NCBI GenBank assembly: GCA_038093975.1
Contig: JBBPTG010000349.1
Location: 1 to 21,826 of the forward strand
DNA: 21,826 bases
DNA from: Chalciporus piperatus
Taxonomy: Eukaryota; Basidiomycota; Agaricomycetes; Boletales; Boletaceae
Reading direction: 5' to 3'
In this document: one piece after another, positions 1 to 7,914 of the stretch
Position numbering within the stretch: the stretch's first letter is position 1
Layout: every line of letters begins with the position of its first letter
Program-made: the position numbers and the translations under genes
The notes under the pieces: generated by a model
Told to the model about the DNA's origin: nothing
Database searches by the model: none
The model's input: the letters and a program-made list of their open reading frames with translations, nothing else

Positions 1-2
1 CC

Positions 3-718
3 TTCGTACGTAAAAATCGAATCCCAACCACTCGACTTGAAACCCCCATTCGAGTTCGAAACGTCGACCAAACCGCAAACAAACGCGGAATGATACTCTT
101 CACCACCACCCTCTTCCTCGACATCGAAGGACTTGCGCAAGAAGTAACCTTCCACGTCATGAACTGCGGAAACGAAAACGTCATCCTAGGTCTCCCATGG
201 CTCGAAAAGGCTAACCCAATCATCGATTGGCGTCGACGAACCCTCTCACTATCAGAATCTATCGACGAGTCAAAAAGGTTATATGCTATGCACGCTTCAG
301 CCTGTAAAACCAATGACCGACTCTTCACTCGACCTACTCCTCCCCCTCGACACTCCTATGTAACCCCGGAGATCGACAAACAACTCTATGACTACCTAGA
401 TTCTGAAACCGAATCCACCTTCCTCAATCGCGCCTATGAAAACCATACCCTAAACCGCATCATTCGTTGCGGCTCACGCTTTGTCCCAAACCACGTTGTT
501 GCTCGCCTCACCAGAGCTACGGAACTTGCAATCGCAGCCGAGCTGGCCAAACCTAAATCTACCCTCCCGAGAGAATATGCCAAATACGCCTCGGTTTTTG
601 ACGAACCTTCGGCCGGCCACCTTCCTCCGTCTCGAATTTACGACCACGAGATTAACCTGAAGGAATCCTTCGTCCCCAAAATCGGGAAACTCTATCCGCT
701 ATCCCCAGACGAGAAAAA
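3..718 (+). CDS. pol: Element I pol, first segment: protease C-terminal part and linker to RT (partial)
   Basis: The frame is open from base 3 at the window edge, so the first in-frame ATG at 90 is not the real start. It reads the back half of a retropepsin domain: the segment [18 protein letters not shown] is the typical end of the fungal gypsy protease. The catalytic D-S/T-G lies outside the window. A linker of about 150 residues follows, then the start of the RT domain ([20 protein letters not shown], then [20 protein letters not shown]). Similarity to RT is lost at the A-run near 711-718, and reading onward in this frame stops at 854. The RT continues in the next frame from 719. The break equals one missing A. 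Confidence 0.85.
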
Positions 719-1882
719 GCCACAGAAGACTTCCTTGAAGAAAATCTTCGCACCGGAAAGATACGTCCTTCCAATTCCCCCCAAGCATCTCCCTTCTTCT
801 TTGTCAAAAAGAAAGACGGAAAACTCCGACCCTGTCAGGACTATCGATATCTGAATGAACACACTACCCGCGACGCCTACCCCCTTCCCCTTATTGGAGA
901 TCTCGTTGACAAACTCAAAGACGCTAAGATCTTCACCAAATTCGACGTACGATGGGGTTACAATAATGTCCGTATCAAAGACGGACACCAATGGAAAGCT
1001 GCCTTCCTCACTCACAAAGGCCTCTTTGAACCGACTGTGATGTTCTTTGGGCTGAACAACTCCCCGGCTACCTTCCAACGCTTCATGAACGACTCTTTTA
1101 GAGACATGATAGCTGAAGGATGGCTCGTCATCTATATGGACGACCTTCTCATCTTCTCCCCCGACGACACCACTCACACTGTTCACACCCAACGAGTTCT
1201 CGAGCGCATGCAGGAGCTAGATCTCCATCTTCGCTTGGAGAAATGCAACTTTGCCGTAAACGAGGTTGAATATCTCGGCATGATCGTCCGCCCAGGAGAG
1301 CTTGCCATGGATCCCATCAAACTCGACGGCATCTCTCAATGGCCCATCCCCTCCACCGTTAAGGAAGTTCGCTCATTCCTTGGCTTCGCCAACTTCTACC
1401 GACGTTTTATCCCAAACTACTCTTTGGTCGCTCGCCCTCTGATCGATCTAACCAAAAAGGACCATCGATGGGATTGGACCAATGCATGCCAAAATGCCTT
1501 CGCTCGCCTAAAACAGATGTTCTTGGCAAAACCCGTCCTGCGATTCCCTGACCTCTCCAAACCCTTCGCCATCGCGACTGATGCCTCCAAATTTGCCTCT
1601 GGAGGAATACTCCTCCAAACCGACGCCAACGGCGATTGGCATCCTTGTTCGTATCTCTCCCAGTCCTTCGGTGACGCAGAGCGAAATTACGATATTTACG
1701 ATCGTGAACTTCTTGCTGTCATTCGCGCACTAAAGACCTGGCGGCACTACCTCCATGGCTCCCCCTTCCCCGTCCAGGTGTTCACCGATCACAAAAACCT
1801 GACCTACTTTCGCCAACCCCAGAACCTGAACCGTCGGCAAGCCCGCTGGCTCCTTGACCTTGCCGACTTTGACTTAAAATGA
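719..1882 (+). CDS. pol: Element I pol, second segment: reverse transcriptase and RNase H
   Basis: This frame carries the RT fingers and palm: [20 protein letters not shown], then [12 protein letters not shown] with the first catalytic Asp, [16 protein letters not shown], and YMDD at about 1133-1144. The connection region ([17 protein letters not shown]) and RNase H follow, with its acidic residues in [33 protein letters not shown] and VFTDHKNL. All catalytic residues are present. There is no ATG before 1040, so it cannot be translated alone and must belong to the same polyprotein as the segment before it. It ends at a TGA that begins inside a run of four A's. One more A would run it straight into the integrase frame. 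Confidence 0.9.
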   Translation, partial: ATEDFLEENLRTGKIRPSNSPQASPFFFVKKKDGKLRPCQDYRYLNEHTTRDAYPLPLIGDLVDKLKDAKIFTKFDVRWGYNNVRIKDGHQWKAAFLTHKGLFEPTVMFFGLNNSPATFQRFMNDSFRDMIAEGWLVIYMDDLLIFSPDDTTHTVHTQRVLERMQELDLHLRLEKCNFAVNEVEYLGMIVRPGELAMDPIKLDGISQWPIPSTVKEVRSFLGFANFYRRFIPNYSLVARPLIDLTKKDHRWDWTNACQNAFARLKQMFLAKPVLRFPDLSKPFAIATDASKFASGGILLQTDANGDWHPCSYLSQSFGDAERNYDIYDRELLAVIRALKTWRHYLHGSPFPVQVFTDHKNLTYFRQPQNLNRRQARWLLDLADFDLK

Positions 1883-3513
1883 TCCACGTCCCTGGCTCGT
1901 CCCTCGCCGGTCCTGATGCCTTATCTAGGCGTGCTGATCACTTCCCCACTGACGCCGATGACAATGCGGGTACCACTCTGCTACCACCCTCGCTATTCGT
2001 CCGTGTCATTGACTCTGCGATGAACAATCACATCTCCAATCTTTCCAAGGACGACCCGTTTCTCCTCACGGCGTTACAGGCCATTGACGGTGACATCCCT
2101 GCACCTTTCCGCTCTAGACTGGCAGATTGGCAGATGACTAACGGCGTCCTGACCTATCAAGGTCGTGTCTACATCCCACCGGATGAAGACCTACGTCGCA
2201 CCGTAGTCCAACGATGCCATGATCATCCCACCGCCGGCCACCCTGGCTATCTCAAGACTCGGCAATTAGTCGCCGCTGAGTTTTGGTGGCCCGGACTTGC
2301 CCAATTCGTTCGCAAATACGTAGAAGGATGCGCAACTTGCCAACAGAATAAGGCAAACACACATCCAACCACCCCTCCTCTGATGCCAATACCCTCAAAG
2401 AGTTCTAAACCATTCCAACAAGTATCCTGTGATCTCATCACCGACCTACCCATTTCCAATGGCTTTGATTCTCTGTTGGTCGTGGTCGACCACGGGCTTA
2501 CAAAGGGGGTAATTCTTTGCCCTACCAAGAAAACCGTCACGGCCGAAGGGATCGCTTCCCTCTTTTTCCACAAAGTCTACTTAAGATTCGGTCTTTACGA
2601 CAAAATCATCAGTGACAGAGGACCACAATTCGCATCCGAATTCGCTCGTGAACTAGGACGAATCCTCGGATATGACCTTTCCCTTTCCACCGCCTATCAT
2701 CCCCAGTCTGATGGAGAAACTGAACGCGTCAACCAGGAAGTTGAGACTTACCTTCGAATCTATTGCGGAGATAACCCCATATCCTGGGCTGATTCCATTT
2801 CCCACGCAGAATTTGCACACAATCATCGGCCCCACTCTGTCACCGGCAAATCCCCGTTCTACCTCATGATGGGATATGAACCCCGTCCTCTTCCTGCGGT
2901 GATCGCCGATTCCGCATTACCCGCTGTCGAACTTCGTCTCCACTCTCTCACCGCTGCCAGAGACGAAGCGCTCGCCTCACACGAACTCGCCAGACAAGTG
3001 ATGGCTGCACGAACTCGACAGAAGTTCAAACCGTTCGCCAAAGGAGACAAAGTCTGGCTGGAAGCGAGGAACCTCAAACGATCCCTGACTTCCCCAAAGT
3101 TCGCCCCAAAACGGGAAGGACCCTTTACCATCACCCAAGTCCTATCTCCGCTATCCTACAGACTCCGTCTCCCACAGACGTGGAGAATTCACCCCGTGTT
3201 CCATGCTTCTCTGTTATCGCCCTATCGCGAAAACCCCGTCCACGGACCGAACTTTCCCGCTCCACCGCCTGACCTAATAGAAGGCGAAGAGGAATACGAA
3301 ATTGAAAGAATTCTCCGTCACCGAGGTTCTTCCGGGCGCCACTCGTACCTAGTCCGCTGGAAAGGATATTCTTCCGATGAAGACCGCTGGCTTAAAGAAG
3401 CAGACCTTACCCACGCCACAGAAGTCCTAGAAAACTATAAAAAAGCTCACCCGTCCGCCTTCCCCTCTTCCCCAAGATCCCCATCTTCTGTCAGACGCAA
3501 AACCCGCCGCTAA
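1879..3513 (+). CDS. pol: Element I pol, third segment: integrase with chromodomain
   Basis: The segment starts with the end of RNase H ([16 protein letters not shown]), so its ATG is an internal codon and not a true start. The integrase zinc domain has H114/H116, H121, C151 and C154. The core has D185 (SCDLITDLP), D246 (IISDRGPQF) and E282 ([12 protein letters not shown]), so the DDE triad is complete. A GPF-type C-terminal module follows (REGPFTI). Residues about 467-519 form a chromodomain ([24 protein letters not shown]), which in chromoviruses guides integration to modified chromatin. The tail is Ser/Pro/Arg rich. It ends with TAA only 4 nt before the next ORF. Confidence 0.92.
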   Translation: MIHVPGSSLAGPDALSRRADHFPTDADDNAGTTLLPPSLFVRVIDSAMNNHISNLSKDDPFLLTALQAIDGDIPAPFRSRLADWQMTNGVLTYQGRVYIPPDEDLRRTVVQRCHDHPTAGHPGYLKTRQLVAAEFWWPGLAQFVRKYVEGCATCQQNKANTHPTTPPLMPIPSKSSKPFQQVSCDLITDLPISNGFDSLLVVVDHGLTKGVILCPTKKTVTAEGIASLFFHKVYLRFGLYDKIISDRGPQFASEFARELGRILGYDLSLSTAYHPQSDGETERVNQEVETYLRIYCGDNPISWADSISHAEFAHNHRPHSVTGKSPFYLMMGYEPRPLPAVIADSALPAVELRLHSLTAARDEALASHELARQVMAARTRQKFKPFAKGDKVWLEARNLKRSLTSPKFAPKREGPFTITQVLSPLSYRLRLPQTWRIHPVFHASLLSPYRENPVHGPNFPAPPPDLIEGEEEYEIERILRHRGSSGRHSYLVRWKGYSSDEDRWLKEADLTHATEVLENYKKAHPSAFPSSPRSPSSVRRKTRR

Positions 3514-3517
3514 GACC

Positions 3518-4684
3518 ATGTCCGCTCCTACCACCCCTTCGTCCTCTACTATGTCTTCCATCTCTTCTCTGTCCCGTTCTTCTTCCTCTCCTACTTACCC
3601 CCCTGGCTTACCTATTCGTTCTCTACCTATTCAACCCACTCGTCCCTCCTCTCCAGAACCCCCTAGCCCAACCGTCGCTGAGGCTGGATGGAATACCACC
3701 GGTCTTCCATTAAACTCCGCTGGATGGCCGATCTTGCAGGAAGACCTAGACGCCCCCACGCATATTGCCGCTACTCCCACGGTCAGAGTCCTACCCATTG
3801 AACTACCACTCACCGCCCATCGTCTTCGCGACGAGTTGATGGATAATGCCGTTATGGATCGCATGTCCCAATTCTTGCTAGACTCACGACTCTCGGTACC
3901 CATCGGAGCCCACCTTGATCTGGGGTCACCCCTCTTCGCCCTTTACCGCGCCTACCTGCAAGCATCCCGTCTCGCCAATCTTCCTCCTTCCCTGACGACG
4001 GTTCACCAAGCTCATTCAGAAGCTGCTTCCATCCGCAATATCCACGGTGATTTAATTACCAACCTCAGCATTGCTCTCTACGAGCTACGGATGCCGGAGT
4101 TTCTGGACGACCTAGACCGTTACCTCAGAGAGTCCGCCTCTGCGGCTCAATCCCCCATCCCTGTCATCGGAGTTTCTACCTCATCTCTCCCCTCGTCGAC
4201 GCCTTCCGCATCTAGCTCCCCTTTGAACGATGAAGAAGAGGCAGTGTTCTTTCGTGCAGAACGCAACCATATTACCTCGCAACGACAACGGACTGGCACC
4301 ATACCTCTATCCACCTCACATCCCCAGTACCATGACGCCTGCTTCGTATGTCACAGACTGGGCCATATACGTATCCACTGTCCCGTATACCAGTGTCCCA
4401 CGTGCTTCCGCTGGGCACCCGGTCACATTCAAGGTCGTTGCCCACTTAGGCGTGGGCAGAGACATACAACCACGCCACCTGTTGCGCCCTCTTCCCGTTC
4501 CCGCCGATCAACGAATACCAATCGAGCTGCTCGACGCCCCCCTCCACTCTATACCCGTATCTCGGGTGAGACTTATTCACGCGACGACGACGACGCCACT
4601 CTCTATGACGGAGATGATCCGACCGACGATGTCGGATATGCAAACATGACCGGTTCTCCTGGGCATTACGGGTTAAACATTTGA
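3518..4684 (+). CDS. Element I 3' ORF: double zinc-knuckle protein in the env position
   Basis: This 388-aa ORF has a real ATG with A at -3 and begins 4 nt after the pol stop, in another frame. That spacing would suit termination-reinitiation. Residues 1-60 are Ser/Pro/Thr rich. Residues 95-205 look globular and helical. Two zinc knuckles follow: C275-C278-H283-C288 (CX2CX4HX4C) and C293-C296-H303-C308 (CX2CX6HX4C). The C-terminus is basic and then acidic (RRSRRS type, then DDDDATLYDGDDP). The paired knuckles resemble a nucleocapsid and match the spacing in the Gag of Element II at 18942-20144. I see no signal peptide or membrane segment, so it is not an envelope protein. Nucleic-acid binding is inferred. 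It could be a moved or duplicated Gag, or an accessory factor. Confidence 0.82.
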   Translation: MSAPTTPSSSTMSSISSLSRSSSSPTYPPGLPIRSLPIQPTRPSSPEPPSPTVAEAGWNTTGLPLNSAGWPILQEDLDAPTHIAATPTVRVLPIELPLTAHRLRDELMDNAVMDRMSQFLLDSRLSVPIGAHLDLGSPLFALYRAYLQASRLANLPPSLTTVHQAHSEAASIRNIHGDLITNLSIALYELRMPEFLDDLDRYLRESASAAQSPIPVIGVSTSSLPSSTPSASSSPLNDEEEAVFFRAERNHITSQRQRTGTIPLSTSHPQYHDACFVCHRLGHIRIHCPVYQCPTCFRWAPGHIQGRCPLRRGQRHTTTPPVAPSSRSRRSTNTNRAARRPPPLYTRISGETYSRDDDDATLYDGDDPTDDVGYANMTGSPGHYGLNI

Positions 4685-4717
4685 CTAGTTTTTATCTTCG
4701 TCGATGACTTGATTCTA

Positions 4718-4729
4718 ATACGGGGGTAA
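4718..4729 (+). other. Polypurine tract of Element I
   Basis: The run ATACGGGGGTAA lies directly before the TGTTACG of the 3' LTR. This is where second-strand DNA synthesis starts. It has the same G5-TAG/TAA form and place as the tract of Element II. Confidence 0.75.
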
Positions 4730-5197
4730 TGTTACGATCGTTCATTCTTTCCTTTCTCATTACCTTGTACTAAGTCCTAGTCGCTGGTTCGAGTCCTGCC
4801 TAGGCCTCTTATTTCTTGCTTGCTTTAGTCAGCGGATGTTCTTCGATGTTCTTTCACATTCCATACTTCGTCATCGCTGACTCGTACTCTTACCAAGCAT
4901 GACTCATTCCTATTCGTCATAGCTTGTTCTTACACATTCCAACCGATTCCATGCCTGCCCTTAACTCGTTTCTCTACTTATATAAACCCTCGAGTTTCTC
5001 CTGTAACCTTAACTTAGACCTACGCAATCTAGCTTGGTCATTCCTTGCTTCCTGTGAACCCTCTGAGAGTCACCGTCCCACTCTTGAACGGACGCTAGGC
5101 CTTAACGTGGACATCCCATCGTTAGGCTACCTTTGAAACCCTTGCTTTGACTAGGCTTTTGTGTCTACGCTTTGACCTACCCGGCACAAGCGTAACA
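4730..5197 (+). repeat. 3' LTR of Element I (468 bp)
   Basis: It begins TGTTACGATCG after the polypurine tract and ends AAGCGTAACA. TGTTACG and CGTAACA are perfect inverted ends. A TATA box, TATATAAA, is at 4979-4986, which puts the RNA start near 5010-5015. The right boundary is firm because Element II sequence starts at 5198. The next five bases, ACGAC (5198-5202), occur at the same site in the uninterrupted Element II ORF3 (complement of 14896-14900), so they are the likely target duplication. The other copy would lie left of the window. A tRNA-like B-box hairpin is at 4776-4804. Confidence 0.9.
4776..4804 (+). promoter_or_regulatory. tRNA T-arm-like hairpin with a Pol III B-box match in the LTR
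   Basis: GGTTCGAGTCC at 4786-4796 matches the B-box consensus GGTTCGANTCC at every position. It is flanked by CCTAG (4776-4780) and CTAGG (4800-4804), which pair. The inner GCTGG/CCTGC arms pair with one mismatch, like a tRNA T-arm. I could not find a convincing A-box at the usual distance upstream, so Pol III use is unproven. Confidence 0.4.
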
Positions 5198-5500
5198 ACG
5201 ACAAGGTGGATGAAGCTCGTCGTATGGCACCCGGATCTGAGCAAGTGGGACAATGTGATAGAGGAACAGCCAGAGAATCCTGATCAGCAGGAATGGCCTA
5301 CAAATTGGCCTGATCTCGCTGGGGCTCCTATTCCCGACCCTGCACTCGTAGGTGCTCCCCACCCTATCCCTGTCGATGAACACGATGGTAACCCATTCGA
5401 ACCACCAGTAACCTGGACAAACAACAATCTTCAGGTCGCTACTGCTCTGCCAGCAAATGGAGTACCGTGGATGAATCAAGGCCCACTCATCGAAATCTGA
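5198..5500 (+). pseudogene. ORF3 C-terminal fragment of Element II, cut by Element I
   Basis: This is about 100 codons ending in TGA, homologous to residues 89-188 of the ORF3 at 14598-15164. The start and both membrane segments were separated by the Element I insertion, so the open frame that appears to start at 5147 begins inside the Element I LTR. Compared with the other copy I count 10 synonymous and 6 amino-acid-changing codons over 98 codons, with no gap or stop. The chemistry is conserved: Trp-rich start (RWMKLVVWHPDLSKW), acidic Asn/Pro-rich middle, end in MNQGPL. The changes show that the frame was under constraint before the split. Confidence 0.85.
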
Positions 5501-5520
5501 TCGTCTAGGAATACGATCCA

Positions 5521-5534
5521 TAGAGAGGGGGTAG
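5521..5534 (+). other. Polypurine tract of the split Element II copy
   Basis: TAGAGAGGGGGTAG lies directly before the LTR start TGTTACGAACG and is identical to the tract of the other copy. Confidence 0.8.
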
Positions 5535-6010
5535 TGTTACGAACGCTCCATTCCTTATCCTAATCATCCCTACATTCCATTACGCTTACTAGGTTTCTCT
5601 TCGTTTCGTGGACTTAGTCATTTCACTTTCACTTTTGTTATCTTATCTTATCGCATCACATGACTTACTTACATAAGCTAGGTCTAGACCTTCGCTTACT
5701 AACTGATGACTCACCGCTCACTCATCAGCATCAGTCAGCATTACTCATCATATGACTCACGCTTACTCATTCCGCAGTAGAGCTAGTTACGCCATTGGCT
5801 AGTAGTCAGTATGAGTCATACCCAGTCACCTACGATAAGGTTTAACCACAACATGTACAAACATTGACAATAGTATATAAACCCGGGTCGACAAGCACTG
5901 GACTCCCCAGTCTTGTTCTCCTGGAGTTTCCTCATCGAACCTCAGCCAAGTACATCGGCTCGCTATTGTCTAGTGTGAGTCTTAGCTCTTAGTTGAGTTG
6001 AGTCGTTTCA
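5535..6010 (+). repeat. LTR of Element II, + strand copy (476 bp)
   Basis: It starts TGTTACGAACG and ends GAGTCGTTTCA. It has the same length as the LTR at 14088-14563, of which it is the reverse complement with scattered substitutions. TATATAAA lies at 5874-5881. The 11-mer AGTCTTGTTCT, predicted RNA 5' end and self-primer, is at 5909-5919, 35 nt below the first T of the TATA box, the same spacing as in the other copies. Confidence 0.93.
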
Positions 6011-6210
6011 AGGCCTGTGAGAAGCCCCCAAGAGGCCCCGAGTGAAATTCCTGGCAAGAGCCTCCAATGAGGGGGGGTCTAAGAGACCCATTGTTCCCTA
6101 CAAGGAAAATGGGTCTGTGAGACCTCTATTGGGGCCGAAAAGTGCTGCCTGAGGTGCTTACCTCATAGGTGTATGGGCGCATTACTTTTGTTCGACAAAA
6201 TTGGTGATAC
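6011..6210. other. Gene-free stretch with alternating GGGTCT/AGACCC segments
   Basis: No coding sequence is visible. GGGTCT at 6076-6081, AGACCC at 6084-6089, GGGTCT at 6111-6116 and AGACC at 6119-6123 alternate, so several exclusive hairpins are possible. The best is AGACCCATT (6084-6092) with AATGGGTCT (6108-6116), extended inside by TTCC/GGAA. I cannot assign a role. Confidence 0.4.
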
Positions 6211-6240
6211 TTAGGGCCCGTTCGGCAGCCTTCGTTTTGC

Positions 6241-6314
6241 GTCCGTTTTGTTTTGTTTGCGTCCGTTTTGTTTTGTTTGCGTCCGTTTTGTTTTGTTTGC
6301 GTCCGTTTTGTTTT
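6241..6314 (+). repeat. 20-bp perfect tandem repeat, 3.7 copies
   Basis: The unit GTCCGTTTTGTTTTGTTTGC starts at 6241, 6261, 6281 and 6301, the last copy cut to 14 bases. The copies are identical, so the expansion is recent. On the - strand it gives a meaningless KTDANKTKR-type peptide that extends the dead transposase frame. Confidence 0.95.
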
Positions 6315-6399
6315 CCCACCGTTTCCAAACGGACGAGTGTGTTTGGCAGCCCTTTCGTTTCCAACTCGTTTGTCACACTCTCGTTTCACCTTCAATTCA

Positions 6400-6818
6400 G
6401 AGCAGCTATCTGCAGCACTCCCTTCCCAGCCAGCCAGAACATAGCAAAACCGCATGTCAAATGTACATGCTGCAAGAATATTCTGTGAGAGACGACCTTT
6501 GTGGTTTCGATAGCGAGTGGCGAGCGCATCATCTGGGACAAAGACATCGATGTGAGTGCCGTCGATAGCACCCGACAGTCTTTGAAAAATGGATAAAGTT
6601 TCGGTTCGTCACGAATTTCGGGGGGATAACATTGTTGGGTGGAAGATGAACATATCAGTTGTAAAATTGCGGTGAGACAACCATGTCAAGAACACGGTGA
6701 AAAATTCTGCAAGTATGATTTTTATTGTATTTTACCATTAATAAGATCCCTGTACTCACTTGGAGATAGTATCTGCACTGTGCTGGAAGCGCTCTTGCAT
6801 ATCCCTATTTGTGGCACC
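6400..6818 (-). pseudogene. PIF/Harbinger (DDE_Tnp_4) transposase fragment, frameshifted
   Basis: Read on the - strand, the order matches the family. It starts with the helix-turn-helix end (MQERFQHSADTIS, near 6762-6800), then a 53-nt intron-like gap with donor GTGAGT and acceptor TTGCAG (about 6707-6759), then FHRVLDMVVSPQFYN, PPEIRDEPKLYPFFKDCR, GAIDGTHIDVFVPDDALATR and RYRNHKGRLSQNILAACTFD, and finally MRFCYVLAGWEGSAADS. The first catalytic Asp codon is at 6561-6563 and the second at 6408-6410. The region with the last acidic residue is absent. A TGA after QFYN, a one-base shift before PPEI and a lost G between DCR and GAIDG break the frame. The intron phase also does not restore the frame. 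It is dead. Confidence 0.85.
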
Positions 6819-7406
6819 TGTCAAAATATAGTCCAATCCGTGTCTATCCGCTCCTTTCCGCTTCCGGATAGCCCCTATCCGGACCCGGATACTTCCGGAT
6901 GCATTCCGTGTTTAATCCGACGTTTCCGATGCCCGGAACGCACGGAAACATCTCCGTCATTCATTGGAACGGATTCCTTTTACATTCATATGTTCTCCTA
7001 CATGTCATTCACTTGTCTATTCCCATTCATGACATCTCTGTTCACCATTCTCCCTTTCTATTCTTATCCCTGTCAAGTCCTTGACATTCCTTGATCCTTT
7101 TGCACCCGGAATCAGTCATTCCGGACCGGAATCACGTCGGATCGTTCCGAGCGCATCTCCACCCATCTACTTAAACTCCTCGTCTCACTTCCAGAGCACC
7201 TCAGTCGTTTCTGCCTCTCTTAGGCATCGGCTGAGGTGAGTATTTACTTTCTTTACTTAGTTCCTTTACTGTTTGAGTTGTACCTAGTTCGTTTAGGTGA
7301 ATACAGTCGTTTCCACCTCTCTTAGGCATCGGCTGAGATTGTTTAGTTTTCACAGCATCTGTACAGATCATCCGCAGAAAGATATCATCGCGCAACGCTT
7401 TCCGCC
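6819..7406 (+). repeat. Probable LTR and leader of a third retroelement (partial)
   Basis: TGTCAAAATATAG starts exactly where the Harbinger transposase stops. A dense cluster of TCCGGA motifs follows, including TCCGGATAG (6863-6871) paired with CTATCCGGA (6875-6883) around a 3-nt loop. A weak TATA-like ACTTAAAC lies near 7170. A 34-bp sequence is repeated at 7202-7235 and 7304-7337 with 2 mismatches. A donor GTGAGT (7236) and acceptor TTCACAG (ending 7355) could bound a 120-nt leader intron. No ATG occurs from about 7030 to the ATG at 7407. I could not find the LTR's 3' end or a second LTR. Confidence 0.5.
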
Positions 7407-7700
7407 ATGTCCGCTGGTATTTTTATTCGCACTCCCCCCACTCGTCCTACACAGGCCCCTACAACACATTCTGGTGAGCCCGCAGACGCTGATCTTGACT
7501 CAGCCTCCGAGGATGGGGACAGTGTCCCTTCTGGATCTCTTGATCCCGCCGCTGTTGAAGATCTCCTCAGGGGATCATCCGGGTCGCTTCTCCACTCCCC
7601 TCAAGTAGGAAATCATCGCGCACGCAATGTCTCGTCTCCTATGCCTCCAAGTTCATCCACTATGAGCCCTTCTGCTGCACCACCCCCAGTAGTGTTTTGA
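7407..7700 (+). CDS. N-terminal gag-like ORF of the third retroelement (97 aa, truncated)
   Basis: The ORF has a true ATG after a long ATG-free leader and ends at TGA. It is Ser/Pro/Thr rich with an acidic middle (ADADLDSASEDGDS) and no recognised domain. Its place, just behind an LTR-like sequence, and its composition suggest the start of a retrotransposon Gag or first ORF. Its C-terminus probably ends where foreign sequence begins near 7690. No capsid or zinc knuckle follows. It could also be an unrelated low-complexity ORF. I do not recognise the protein. Confidence 0.45.
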   Translation: MSAGIFIRTPPTRPTQAPTTHSGEPADADLDSASEDGDSVPSGSLDPAAVEDLLRGSSGSLLHSPQVGNHRARNVSSPMPPSSSTMSPSAAPPPVVF

Positions 7701-7914
7701 AGTCCAGTTGGCAACTGGTACGAAGACTGGCAACTGGACTGGACCGCAACTGATTGCAACTGGACTGCAGTTGCCGGTTGCCGGCATTTAAGATCAAAAG
7801 ACTGCAGTTGCAAGAGCCCATTCAGCTCGTTAGGCCGTACAGCAAGGCCAGTCGATTGCCAATTAGGCCGTGCTCTACTGGCCGGCTAACAATTGGCCGC
7901 TGGTGTATGATCAC
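7701..7914. other. Gene-free stretch with CAACTGG / CCAGTTGC short repeats
   Basis: No coding sequence is visible. Short inverted words of the type CAACTGG, GCAGTTGC and GTTGCCGG recur between 7705 and 7815, and AATTGGCCG/TAGGCCGT words between 7830 and 7900. This looks like degenerate repeat DNA leading into the minisatellite. Confidence 0.4.

Larger units (their letters stand above)
1..5197 (+). mobile_element. Element I: Ty3/gypsy chromovirus LTR retrotransposon, 5' part outside window
   Basis: The visible order is protease end, reverse transcriptase, RNase H, zinc-binding integrase, chromodomain, an extra zinc-knuckle ORF, polypurine tract and 3' LTR. This order (RT before integrase) and the C-terminal chromodomain are diagnostic of Ty3/gypsy chromoviruses. 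The 5' LTR, gag and protease active site lie to the left of base 1. The 3' LTR ends in CGTAACA, the inverse of its TGTTACG start. The element sits inside the ORF3 of a second retroelement (Element II copy at 5198-6010), because Element II sequence begins exactly at the LTR end. Two single-base frame breaks interrupt pol, while everything downstream is open. Confidence 0.93.
5198..6010 (+). mobile_element. 3' end of a second Element II copy, split by Element I
   Basis: From 5198 to 6010 the sequence matches the reverse complement of 14088-14901 from end to end: ORF3 tail, polypurine tract and LTR. The match starts exactly where the Element I LTR ends. The rest of this copy should therefore lie left of Element I, outside the window. 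It is on the opposite strand to the near-complete copy at 14088-21826. The right flank is AGGCC (6011-6015); the matching duplication cannot be seen. Confidence 0.92.
6214..6818 (-). mobile_element. Remnant of a PIF/Harbinger DNA transposon
   Basis: The transposase fragment on the - strand (about 6400-6818) runs toward a terminus at 6214. The + strand there reads TTA followed by GGGCCCGTTCGGCAGCC, which fits the 3-bp TWA target site and the GGGC-type ends of PIF/Harbinger elements. The 20-bp tandem repeats lie between terminus and transposase. The end motif GTTYGGCAGCC occurs again near 6342-6352, as if the terminus had been partly duplicated. The other end is missing: at 6819 the transposase is cut off by what looks like a retroelement LTR. 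Confidence 0.7.

Noticed and set aside
711..719. Programmed -1 frameshift at the A-run in Element I pol
   Set aside because: The heptamer is G-AAA-AAG, so the P-site codon would mispair after slippage, and there is no reason for a shift inside RT. A base loss is simpler.
6126..6400. - strand open frames continuing the Harbinger transposase with KTK/TQNK repeats
   Set aside because: This part is the 20-bp tandem repeat read through; transposase similarity ends near 6400.
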